Assembly: GCF_030523875.1 (NCBI RefSeq)
Contig: NZ_JAUNHR010000018.1
Location: forward strand, 1-35,245
DNA length: 35,245 nt
Direction: 5' to 3'
DNA from: Micrococcus sp.
Lineage (GTDB): Bacteria > Actinomycetota > Actinomycetes > Actinomycetales > Micrococcaceae
The notes below the pieces were generated by a model, which saw only the letters and a program-made list of their open reading frames with translations, ran no database searches and had not been told where the DNA came from. Within the stretch, counting starts at the first letter, position 1; every line of letters starts with the position of its first letter. The position numbers and the translations under genes were made by a program. Below, in pieces: positions 25,119 through 33,150 of this stretch.

Positions 25119-25124
25119 TAGGCT
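25119..25124 (+). promoter_or_regulatory. -10 box of a leaderless promoter (purDC)
   Basis: TAGGCT, six bases, GTG at 25131. A leaderless mRNA leaves no room for a 5' purine riboswitch. Confidence 0.55.
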
Positions 25125-25130
25125 GGGGCC

Positions 25131-27329
25131 GTGAAGATCCTCGTGCTCGGCAACGGCGGCCGCGAACACGCGCTGCTGCGCGCCCTCTCCCGTGATCCCC
25201 AGGTCGGCGAGCTGCATGCGGCCCCCGGCAACGCCGGCATGGCCGACGCCGCCGCGCTGCACCCCGTGACCGCCACCGACCCCGACGCCGTCGTCGCGCT
25301 GGCCCGTGGGCTCGGGACGGACCTCGTGGTCGTCGGCCCGGAGGCCCCGCTGGCCGCCGGCGTGGCCGACGCGCTGCGCGAGGCCGGGATCGCCGTGTTC
25401 GGCCCGTCCCGCGCCGCCGCCCAGCTGGAGGCGTCCAAGTCCTTCGCCAAGGAGGTCATGGCCGCCGCCGGCGTGCCGACCGCCGGGGCCCGGACCTGCA
25501 CCACGGCCGCCGAGGTCGAGGCCGCGCTGGACGCGTTCGGCGCCCCGCACGTGGTCAAGGACGACGGCCTCGCCGCCGGCAAGGGCGTGGTGGTGACCTC
25601 GGACCGCGCGGCCGCGCTGGACCACGCGCAGGCGTGCCTGGATGCGGGCGGCGCCGTGGTGGTCGAGGACTTCCTCGACGGCCCCGAGGTCTCCCTCTTC
25701 GTGCTGTGCGACGGCGAGCACGCCGTCGCCCTCACCCCGGCCCAGGACTTCAAGCGGATCCACGACGGCGACGCCGGCCCCAACACCGGCGGCATGGGCG
25801 CCTACACGCCGCTGCCGTGGCTGCCCGAGGGGTTCACCGAGGAGGTCATGGACCGGGTGGCCCGGCCCGTGCTGGCCGAGATGGCCCGCCGCGGCACCCC
25901 GTTCACGGGCGTGCTGTTCATCGGCCTGGCCGTGACCGCGAAGGGCCCGGAGGTCATCGAGTTCAACGTGCGCTTCGGCGACCCCGAGACGCAGGCCGTC
26001 CTGGCCCGCCTCGAGACCCCGCTGGGCGGGCTCCTGGCCGACGCCGCCGCCGGCCGCCTCGGCGCGGACCGCACGCTCGAGTGGAGCGACGACGTCGCCG
26101 TGGACGTGGTCCTGGCCTCCGCCGGGTACCCCGCGTCCTCCTCGACGGGCGACGTGATCACCGGCCTCGAGGACGCCCTGGCCCTCGAGGGCGTGGACGT
26201 GCTGCACGCCGGCACCGAGCGCACCGAGGACGGGGACGTGGTGACGGCCGGCGGGCGGGTGCTCGCCGTCGTCGGGCGGGGCGCGGACCTCGCCGAGGCT
26301 CGGGAGCGGGCGTACGCCGGCGCCGAGCGCATCCGGTTCGAGGGCGCCCAGCGCCGCTCGGACATCGGGCTGAAGGCCGAGCGCGGAGAGATCACGGTGC
26401 CGGAACGGCGTCGCGGCTACGACGGCGCGCAGGCCCTGGAACTGGACGGCTGGCGCCACGTGTACTCCGGCAAGGTGCGCGACCTCTACGAGCCGGCCGA
26501 CGCCGCGCCGGGGGAGTCGGACACGCTGCTGGTGGTGGCCTCGGACCGCATCAGCGCGTACGACCACGTCCTCGAGCCGCCGATCCCGGACAAGGGCGCC
26601 GTGCTGACCCAGCTGAGCCTGTGGTGGTTCGAGAGGCTCGCCGAGGGCGAGGGCGCCGTGGCGGACCATGTGGTCTCCACGGACGTCCCCGAGGCCGTGG
26701 CCGGGCGGGCCATGGTGGTCAAGCGGCTGCGCATGCACCCGATCGAGTGCATCGCCCGTGGCTACCTGACCGGGTCCGGGCTGGCCGAGTATCGCGAGCA
26801 CGGCACCGTCACCGGGATCCCGCTCCCGGAGGGGCTCGTGGACGGCTCGCGCCTGGAGCCGGCGATCTTCACCCCCTCGGCCAAGGCCGAGGTCGGCGAG
26901 CACGACGAGAACATCACGTATGAGCAGACGGTGGAGCGCGTGGGCGCCGAGACCGCCGCCGCGCTGCGGGACGCGACCCTGGCCGTGTACACGCGCGCCG
27001 AGGCGATCGCCCGCGAGGCCGGGATCATCCTGGCGGACACCAAGGTCGAGTTCGGGCAGGAGCCGGTCACCGGTGAGCTGGTGCTCGGCGACGAGGTGCT
27101 CACCCCCGACTCGTCCCGGTTCTGGGACGCCGAGGACCACGAGCCCGGCCGCGCGCAGGCGAGCTTCGACAAGCAGTTCGTGCGCGACTGGCTGACCTCC
27201 CCCGAGTCCGGGTGGGACAAGGGCTCGGGGGAGGCGCCGCCGTCGCTGCCGGCCGACGTCGTGGCGCGGACCCGGGCGCGGTACGTGGAGGCGTACGAGC
27301 GCCTGACCGGGCGGACCTTCGAGGCCTGA
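25131..27329 (+). CDS. purD-purC: PurD-PurC fusion: GAR synthetase and SAICAR synthetase
   Basis: One uninterrupted 732-residue reading frame encodes two purine enzymes. Residues 1 to about 421 are PurD (phosphoribosylamine + glycine to GAR): GNGGREHALLRAL, APGNAGMAD, VVGPEAPLAAG, KDDGLAAGKGVVV, GPNTGGMGAYTP and VIEFNVRFGDPETQ. From about 436 to the end is PurC (CAIR + aspartate to SAICAR): VYSGKVRDLYE, VVASDRISAYDHVLE, IPDKGAVLTQLSLWWFE, IECIARGYLTGSG and ILADTKVEFGQ, ending SFDKQFVRDW. The linker is about 15 residues. An in-frame GTG at 26397 with GGAGAG six bases upstream could give separate PurC (310 residues). GTG 25131 is supported by the leaderless -10. Confidence 0.95.
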   Translation: MKILVLGNGGREHALLRALSRDPQVGELHAAPGNAGMADAAALHPVTATDPDAVVALARGLGTDLVVVGPEAPLAAGVADALREAGIAVFGPSRAAAQLEASKSFAKEVMAAAGVPTAGARTCTTAAEVEAALDAFGAPHVVKDDGLAAGKGVVVTSDRAAALDHAQACLDAGGAVVVEDFLDGPEVSLFVLCDGEHAVALTPAQDFKRIHDGDAGPNTGGMGAYTPLPWLPEGFTEEVMDRVARPVLAEMARRGTPFTGVLFIGLAVTAKGPEVIEFNVRFGDPETQAVLARLETPLGGLLADAAAGRLGADRTLEWSDDVAVDVVLASAGYPASSSTGDVITGLEDALALEGVDVLHAGTERTEDGDVVTAGGRVLAVVGRGADLAEARERAYAGAERIRFEGAQRRSDIGLKAERGEITVPERRRGYDGAQALELDGWRHVYSGKVRDLYEPADAAPGESDTLLVVASDRISAYDHVLEPPIPDKGAVLTQLSLWWFERLAEGEGAVADHVVSTDVPEAVAGRAMVVKRLRMHPIECIARGYLTGSGLAEYREHGTVTGIPLPEGLVDGSRLEPAIFTPSAKAEVGEHDENITYEQTVERVGAETAAALRDATLAVYTRAEAIAREAGIILADTKVEFGQEPVTGELVLGDEVLTPDSSRFWDAEDHEPGRAQASFDKQFVRDWLTSPESGWDKGSGEAPPSLPADVVARTRARYVEAYERLTGRTFEA

Positions 27330-27350
27330 GCCCGCCCCTCTCCGCGCTTT

Positions 27351-27412
27351 CGCTCGGGAGATCGTCGCCACCCTCGAGTGGTGCTGGGACGGAAGCGACG
27401 ATCTCCCGAGCG
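27351..27412. terminator. Long hairpin after purDC; probable terminator and repeat copy
   Basis: Arms CGCTCGGGAGATCGTCG (27351-27367) and its exact complement (27396-27412) are 17 bases; with one mismatch they extend by four more bases (TTTC/GGAA region). The loop is 28 bases and contains a small nested stem (CCAC/GTGG). A degenerate half-copy occurs at 28230-28255, so this may be a dispersed repeat serving as terminator. Confidence 0.75.
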
Positions 27413-27456
27413 GAAGTCAGGGCTTGGCGGGTGAGGGTGGGGTGCGGACGAGTGCG

Positions 27457-27472
27457 CTCCTGCACAGGCGCC
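27457..27472 (+). repeat. 16-base element shared by the two nuclease-family paralogues (copy 2)
   Basis: CTCCTGCACAGGCGCC, identical to 14645-14660, and likewise 74 bases before the ATG of its paralogue. Confidence 0.75.
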
Positions 27473-27546
27473 CGCACCGCGGCGGGCATCCCCGACGCCG
27501 CCCGCCCCGTCCCCACCACGACGCCGGTCGCACGAGGCTCGAGGTC

Positions 27547-28236
27547 ATGTCACCTCGTGCCCCGCTCCCTCTCCCTGAGCACCTGTCCGACCGCCCCTTC
27601 ACCCTGGGCGACCTGACCGCCGCCGGGTGGAGCGTCGAGCGCGCCCGCCGGCGGACGCCGCCGCTGTCGTGCGCCGGGCGGGGGGAGTGCTCTCCCACCA
27701 GAGCGCGGCCCTGCTGCACGGCCTCGTGGTGCCGACGCCGGTGCGTCCGGACGGGCACCTGCACCTGAGCAGGCCGCACGAGCGCGGCGTCAGCGTGCGG
27801 AGGCGCGTGCAGACCCACGCCCGCATGGTGCCCCCCCGGAGGACGTGACCACCGTGCACGGGGTGCCCTGCACGTCGCTGGAGCGCACCTGGGCGGATCT
27901 GGCCTCCTTGATGCCGAGGGGTCCTGCGGATCCCCTCGTGATCGCCGGCGACGCCCTCGTGAACCGTCCGTGGGTGGAGGCGGAGCAGCGGCGTGGGCCG
28001 GCCCGGACCACGGTGGACGCCCTCCACGCCGCGCTGTCCCGAGCCGGCTGCTTCAAGGGGGTCAGGGTCGCGCGGCTGGCCCTGGGCCTGGTCCGAGTGG
28101 GAGCGGACTCGCCTCCGGAGACCGAGCTGCGTCTCGCGCGGCTGGACGCGGGTCTGCCCGAACCGGAACTGCAGGGCCGGATCGTCCCGGACGACCCGTG
28201 GTCGCCTGTCGTGGACCTCGCCTACCGCCGGTGGCG
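27547..28236 (+). pseudogene. Broken paralogue of the DUF559/Vsr-like nuclease gene
   Basis: Homology to the 14734 gene runs through three frames. From ATG 27547 the frame reads PFTLGDLTAAGWSVERARR, then a deletion of about 100 bases with a frame change near 27640 removes the segment equal to RTISRDVHLRADAPP and what follows. The next frame continues AAAVVRRAGGVLSHQSAALLHG and HLHLSRPHERGVSVRRR to a stop just after a seven-C run (27831-27837). The third frame resumes VTTVHGVPCTSLERTWADLASL, FKGVRVARLALGLVRVGADSPPETELRLARLDAGLPEPELQ. It ends near DLAYRRWR, so the nuclease active-site half is missing. It is clearly non-functional unless the frameshift at the C run is a sequencing error, and even then it lacks the C-terminus. 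Confidence 0.9.
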
Positions 28237-28255
28237 ACGAACTCCTCAGCGACAG
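28230..28255 (-). repeat. Half-copy of the purDC hairpin at the truncation point of the pseudogene
   Basis: These 26 bases match the reverse complement of the left half of the hairpin (27349-27374) at 22 positions, with the first 11 identical (GGTGGCGACGA). It begins where homology to the intact paralogue ends, so the truncation probably happened at or by this repeat. Part of the match overlaps the last homologous codons, so chance microhomology is possible. Confidence 0.5.
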
Positions 28256-28274
28256 TGCCTCTCGGGGAGGGGGT

Positions 28275-30167
28275 TCAGGCCTCGCCCGTGACCAGGGAGT
28301 CCTCCCACGCCCGGTGCAGGGCGGCGAAGCGGCCGTCGGCGGCCACGAGCTCGGCGGGGGAGCCGTCCTCCACCACGCGGCCGTCGTGCACCACGAGGAC
28401 GCGGTCGGCGATCGCCACGGTGGAGAGCCGGTGCGCGATGATCAGCGCGGTCCGGTCGCCCAGCAGCCGCTCGAGCCCGGCCTGCACGAGCCGCTCGCTG
28501 GGCAGGTCCAGGGAGCTGGTGGCCTCGTCCAGGATCAGCACGGCCGGGTCCGCCAGGAACGCGCGCGCGAAGCTGATCAGCTGCCGCTGCCCCGCGGACA
28601 GGCGTCCGCCTCGCTGGTTCACGTCCGTGTCGTACCCCTCGGGCAGCTCCCGGACGAACCCGTCCGCGCCCACGGCCCGGGCCGCCGCCTCGACCTCCTC
28701 GCGGCTCGCCCCCGGCTTCCCAAGCGCGATGTTCTCCGCCACGGACCCGGAGAAGAGGAACGCCTCCTGGGTCACCATCACCACGTTGCGGCGCAGGTCC
28801 GCCTGGGCCAGCTCGCGCAGCTCCACCCCGTCCAGGGTGAGGGAGCCGGAGGTGAGGTCGTAGAACCGGGCGATCAGCTTCACCAGGGTGGACTTGCCCG
28901 CGCCGGTCTGGCCCACCACGGCCACGGTCTGCCCGGCGGGCACCGTCAGGTCGAACTCCGGCAGCACCACCTTCCCGGGCCCGTAGCCGAACACCGCGTC
29001 GCGGAACTCGATCCGGCCGCTCGCCTCGCCCCTCCCGACGGGCGCCGGGCCGGAGCCGTCCGGGCGCGGCAGGGGCGTGGGGTGGGCGGCCTCGACGACG
29101 GCGGGCTCCTCCTCGAGCAGCCCGGACACCTTCTCGAGGGCGGCGGTGGCGGACTGCAGCGACGAGTAGAACATCGCGACCATCTCCATGGGCTGGAACA
29201 CGCGGCGCCCGGCCAGCAGCAGGGCCACGAGCACGCCCACCTCGAGGTCCCCGGCCAGCACGCGCAGCCCGCCCGTCACCAGCAGGGCGGCCACGGTCAG
29301 GTTGCCCACCGCGATCAGGGTGGGCTGCAGCACGCCGAACAGGTTCAGGGACTCCACCATGTCGTCCCGGTAGCGGGTGGCCAGCTCCCGGTAGCGGCGC
29401 TCGTTGTGGCGCTCGCGGCGGAAGGCCTGCACCGCGCGGATGCCGGTCATGGTCTCCACGAAGTGCACGATCGACCGGGCGGAGGACACGCGCGAGCGGC
29501 GGTAGACGTCCTCGGAGCGCACGCGGTACCAGTGCACCACCGCGGCCACGGGCACGGCGGCCCCCAGCAGCACGAGGAAGGACGGCGGGTCCAGGATGAG
29601 GATGGACACGGCGGTGAACGTCATGAACATCAGGCCGGACACCAGCGAGGACACGCCCTGGTCCAGCAGCTCGCGCAGCGCCTCGAGGTCCGAGGTCTGC
29701 CGGGAGATCACGCGCCCGGAGGTGTACCGCTCGTGGAAGCCGAGGCTGAGCCGCTGGGTGTGCCGGAACACCCGCAGCCGCAGGTCCAGCAGCATCGCCT
29801 GGCTGGCCTTGGCGGTCAGCCACGTGTAGACGCCCAGCAGCAGCCCGGAGGCCAGGGCGGTGAGCACGTACGCCCCGCCCACCAGCGTCAGCACCCCGGT
29901 GACGGGCTCGCCGGCGCGGACGCCGGCCACGACCTGCGGCAGCCCCCAGTCGATCGCCCACGCGATGATCAGCGGGGCCGCCGCGCGGGCCGCGTTGGAC
30001 ACGACGACGAGCGCCGCCGTCAGCAGCAGCGTCCCGCGCACGGGGCGGCCGAGCTCGCCGAGCAGCCGCCACGAGCGGCGCCGGACGTGGCGGCGCTCGG
30101 CGGGCGTGTAGTCGTCGGCCTCCTCCGCGCCGACGCCGGTGACGCGGGTGACGTCCGCGGTGCTCAT
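28275..30167 (-). CDS. Heterodimeric ABC exporter, subunit with consensus catalytic site
   Basis: A 630-residue MsbA/TM287-288-type half-transporter: six-helix membrane domain (about 40-330; [29 protein letters not shown] starts it) and a C-terminal nucleotide domain. Walker [12 protein letters not shown]-loop [20 protein letters not shown], Walker [13 protein letters not shown] with the catalytic Glu, and H-loop IIAHRLST are intact. The signature is LSAGQRQL, not LSGGQ, which suits a partner whose own ATP site is degenerate. ATG 30167 overlaps the upstream subunit's stop (ATGA). Exporters of this type move drugs, lipids or peptides; substrate unknown. Confidence 0.93.
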   Translation of the reverse strand: MSTADVTRVTGVGAEEADDYTPAERRHVRRRSWRLLGELGRPVRGTLLLTAALVVVSNAARAAAPLIIAWAIDWGLPQVVAGVRAGEPVTGVLTLVGGAYVLTALASGLLLGVYTWLTAKASQAMLLDLRLRVFRHTQRLSLGFHERYTSGRVISRQTSDLEALRELLDQGVSSLVSGLMFMTFTAVSILILDPPSFLVLLGAAVPVAAVVHWYRVRSEDVYRRSRVSSARSIVHFVETMTGIRAVQAFRRERHNERRYRELATRYRDDMVESLNLFGVLQPTLIAVGNLTVAALLVTGGLRVLAGDLEVGVLVALLLAGRRVFQPMEMVAMFYSSLQSATAALEKVSGLLEEEPAVVEAAHPTPLPRPDGSGPAPVGRGEASGRIEFRDAVFGYGPGKVVLPEFDLTVPAGQTVAVVGQTGAGKSTLVKLIARFYDLTSGSLTLDGVELRELAQADLRRNVVMVTQEAFLFSGSVAENIALGKPGASREEVEAAARAVGADGFVRELPEGYDTDVNQRGGRLSAGQRQLISFARAFLADPAVLILDEATSSLDLPSERLVQAGLERLLGDRTALIIAHRLSTVAIADRVLVVHDGRVVEDGSPAELVAADGRFAALHRAWEDSLVTGEA

Positions 30168-32158
30168 GCCTGCTCCTCGGGTCGGCTGGAGATGATGTCG
30201 CGGTAGGCGGCGCTGCGGCGCAGCAGCTCGGCGTGCGTGCCGACGTCGGCCACGCGCCCGTCCTCAAGGACCGCCACGCGGTCCGCGAGGGCCACGGTGG
30301 AGGGCCGGTGGGCCACGATCAGCGTGGTGGTCCCGGCCAGCACCTCGCGCAGGCGCGCGGTGACGGCCTCCTCGGTGCGCACGTCGAGGGCGGAGAGGGG
30401 GTCGTCGAGCACCAGGATGTCCGGGCGGGCGGCGATCGCGCGGGCCAGGGCCAGGCGCTGGCGCTGCCCGCCGGACAGGCTCAGGCCCTCCTCGCCGATC
30501 TCCGCGTCGACGCCGTCGGGCAGGTCCGCCACGAACCCCGCCTGGGCGGTGTCCAGGGCGAGGTCCAGCAGCGCGCGGGCGCCGGGGGAGTCCAGGCCGT
30601 CCGCGACGGCCTCGGCGGGGGCCCCGAGCAGGACGTTGGCCCGGACGGTGTCCGAGAACAGGGTGGCGTCCTCGAACGCGATGGACACGCGCCGGCGCAG
30701 CTCCTGCAGCGGGTAGTCGCGCACGTCCACGCCGTCCACGAGGACCGCGCCGCCCGTGACGTCGTAGAGCCGGGGGACCAGCTGGACCAGGGTGGACTTG
30801 CCCGAGCCGGTGACGCCCACCAGGGCGAGCGTCTCGCCCGGCACGAGGCTCAGGTCCACGCCGCGCAGCAGCTCGTCCGCCTCGCTCTCCCCGGCGTCGG
30901 GGAACCGGAAGCGCACCCCGCGGAACTCCAGGGACCCCGCGGAGGGCGGCAGCACGACGCCGGCACGCGTCTCGCGTGGGGCGGCACCCGCCCCGACCGT
31001 GGCGCCGGGCCGGGCGGGCTCGGGACGCGGCACCCGTTCCGGCCGCCCCGCGGCCTCCGCCCGGACGGCGCGGGCCGCGGCGGCGGCCCGGCCGGCGTCG
31101 AGGGCCTCCTCCTCGTCCCGGTCCGCCCCGGCGGGGGAGGTGACGGTGGCGGGGGAGGAGAGCACGTCCAGGTGCCGGTCGATGGCGGTCTTGGCCGCGA
31201 GGGTCATGCCCATCAGCTGGCCGACCGACTCCACCGGGCCGGAGAGCACGGCCGCCGTCGCGAAGTACGCGGCCAGCGCGCCCACCGTGAGCTCGCCCTG
31301 GGCCACGAGCCACACGCCCAGGGCCAGCCCGATCCCGAGCACCGCCTCCGGCAGCGCCACGATCAGCGCGATGAACCCCGAGAGCACGGACGCCTTCCGG
31401 ACCTCGGTGCCGCGCAGGGTCTCGGCCCGGCCCCGGAAGCCCTCGAGGGCGTGGGCGCCGCGCCCGAACGCCTTGAGCACGCGGATGCCGTGCACGGACT
31501 CCTCCACCGTGGTGGCGAGGTCCCCGGCCTGGTCCTGGGAGAGACGGGAGGCGGAGCGGAAGTCGTTGCGGAACCCGAAGGAGCGCCACATGATCGGCAG
31601 CGCGGCGGCCAGGTACAGCAGCGCCAGCTGCCAGGACAGGCCGAACAGCAGGGCCGTGCCCACCAGGATGGTCACGGTGTTGACCACGAGCATCACGGAG
31701 CCGAATGCGATCCACCGCCGCAGCAGGGACAGGTCCGCCTGGGCGCGGGAGAGCAGCTGGCCGGAGGGCCAGGCGTCGTGGAAGGCCGCGGGCATCCGCT
31801 GCAGCCGGCGGTAGAGGGTGATCCGGGCGCGGTTCTCCACGTCCGCGGCGGGCGGGAGGATGAAGAACCGACGCAGGTACACGAACAGGGCCTCGGCCAG
31901 GCCCAGGCCGGCGAGCAGGGCGGCCGCCCACCAGACCTCCGCGCGGGCCGCGTCCGTGAGCGGGACGTCCTGCACCACGTCCGCGAACACCGAGTTCACC
32001 AGGACCTGGATGACCTGGGGGATCGCCAGTGCCACGAGGCCGGCGAGCATGGCGCTGACCAGGCCCGCGGCCCACCGGGCGCCGACGCCGTCCAGGTACG
32101 GGGCGATCCCGCGCAGGGCGGCACGCAGCGGCAGGGGGGTGGAGGCGGGGCGGGGCAC
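30164..32158 (-). CDS. Heterodimeric ABC exporter, subunit with degenerate Walker B site
   Basis: A 664-residue half-transporter, first gene of the pair. Membrane domain about 20-320; a long Ala/Arg/Pro-rich linker (about 335-415) with no family match joins it to the nucleotide domain. Walker [11 protein letters not shown] (about 449) and signature LSGGQRQR (about 558) are canonical, but Walker B reads [12 protein letters not shown]: the catalytic Glu is Asp (about 581). In such heterodimers this site binds ATP with little hydrolysis, and pairs with a non-consensus signature in the partner, as seen here (LSAGQ). GTG 32158 lies six bases after a TAGAGT -10, so leaderless. Confidence 0.92.
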   Translation of the reverse strand: MPRPASTPLPLRAALRGIAPYLDGVGARWAAGLVSAMLAGLVALAIPQVIQVLVNSVFADVVQDVPLTDAARAEVWWAAALLAGLGLAEALFVYLRRFFILPPAADVENRARITLYRRLQRMPAAFHDAWPSGQLLSRAQADLSLLRRWIAFGSVMLVVNTVTILVGTALLFGLSWQLALLYLAAALPIMWRSFGFRNDFRSASRLSQDQAGDLATTVEESVHGIRVLKAFGRGAHALEGFRGRAETLRGTEVRKASVLSGFIALIVALPEAVLGIGLALGVWLVAQGELTVGALAAYFATAAVLSGPVESVGQLMGMTLAAKTAIDRHLDVLSSPATVTSPAGADRDEEEALDAGRAAAAARAVRAEAAGRPERVPRPEPARPGATVGAGAAPRETRAGVVLPPSAGSLEFRGVRFRFPDAGESEADELLRGVDLSLVPGETLALVGVTGSGKSTLVQLVPRLYDVTGGAVLVDGVDVRDYPLQELRRRVSIAFEDATLFSDTVRANVLLGAPAEAVADGLDSPGARALLDLALDTAQAGFVADLPDGVDAEIGEEGLSLSGGQRQRLALARAIAARPDILVLDDPLSALDVRTEEAVTARLREVLAGTTTLIVAHRPSTVALADRVAVLEDGRVADVGTHAELLRRSAAYRDIISSRPEEQA

Positions 32159-32164
32159 GGGGGG

Positions 32165-32170
32165 ACTCTA
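32165..32170 (-). promoter_or_regulatory. -10 box of a leaderless promoter (ABC exporter)
   Basis: Minus-strand TAGAGT, six C residues, GTG at 32158. It lies in the 47-base gap after the metallophosphoesterase gene. Confidence 0.55.
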
Positions 32171-32205
32171 CCGGGTGAGGCCCGTCACTCCGGCCCCGTG
32201 CCCGG

Positions 32206-33150
32206 TCAGGCGCGGGGGAGCAGGTCCAGGACCACGGCCTCGGGGCGGCAGAGGGTGCGCACCGGCGCCGAGGGGGCGGTGCCGATCCCGGCGGACACCT
32301 CGAGCGGCACGGTCCGCCCCGCCGCCGTCCACGTCGACACGCCCGAGGCCTGGGAACGGGGCAGGTCGCAGTTCGTCACCAGGGCGCCGACGAACGGCAG
32401 GCACACCTGGCCGCCGTGCGTGTGCCCGGCCAGCAGCAGGTCCGCGCCGTCCGCCGTCATCGCGTCCAGTACGCGCCGGTAGGGGGCGTGGGTGACGCCC
32501 AGGCGCAGGGCGGGGACGGCGTCGTCGTCCGGACCGAACCCGGGCCAGCGGTCCAGGCCCAGGTGGGGGTCGTCCGTGCCCGCGGCCCGCACGCGCACCG
32601 CGTCCGGGCCGGCGCCCAGCACGACGTCGGCGGACCGGTCCGTCAGGTCCGCCCAGCCGGCCGCGCGGAAGGCGGAGAACAGCTCTTCGGTGGGCAGGCG
32701 GGAGCGGGAGGCCTCCAGCTCGGAGGGGCCGCGCAGGTAGCGCAGCGGGTTGGCCGGCTTGGGCGTGTAGTAGTCGTTCGAGCCGGGCACGAACACGCCC
32801 GGCCGCTCCAGCAGCGGGCCCAGCGCGTCCAGCAGGAGCGGGATCGAGGCGGCGTGGGAGATGTTGTCCCCGGTGTCCACCACGAGGTCCGGCTCGAGCT
32901 CCGCGAGCCCCCGCAGCCACGCCAGGCGCTTCCGGTGCCGGGGGAGCAGGTGGATGTCCGAGAGGTGCAGGACGCGCACGGGGCGGGTGCCCGGGGCCAG
33001 CAGGCGGAGTGTGTGGGTGCGCACCGTGCGCGCCTCGGCCTCCGTCAGGCCCCAGGCCAGGCCGGCCGCGCCGAGCCCCGCCGCGCCGACGGCGGCCCGG
33101 GCGCCGGAGCGCGCGAGCCGCCGTGCGGTCGGGTGGGGGGAGGGTGTCAC
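32206..33150 (-). CDS. Metallophosphoesterase, YkuE/COG1408-like, membrane-associated
   Basis: A 314-residue calcineurin-fold phosphoesterase with a hydrophobic N-terminal segment (about 15-38), so probably membrane-anchored. Metal-binding motifs: DIH in LHLSDIHLLP, GDN in VVDTGDNISH, GSNDYY (the GNHE position; Asp replaces His but Asn is kept), and GHTHGGQ in LLAGHTHGGQVCLP. These define the family; the substrate is unknown, with phospholipid or cell-envelope phosphoesters plausible. GTG 33150 overlaps the penicillin-binding-protein stop (GTGA). This pairing is common in Micrococcaceae, suggesting a wall or envelope role. Confidence 0.88.
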   Translation of the reverse strand: MTPSPHPTARRLARSGARAAVGAAGLGAAGLAWGLTEAEARTVRTHTLRLLAPGTRPVRVLHLSDIHLLPRHRKRLAWLRGLAELEPDLVVDTGDNISHAASIPLLLDALGPLLERPGVFVPGSNDYYTPKPANPLRYLRGPSELEASRSRLPTEELFSAFRAAGWADLTDRSADVVLGAGPDAVRVRAAGTDDPHLGLDRWPGFGPDDDAVPALRLGVTHAPYRRVLDAMTADGADLLLAGHTHGGQVCLPFVGALVTNCDLPRSQASGVSTWTAAGRTVPLEVSAGIGTAPSAPVRTLCRPEAVVLDLLPRA

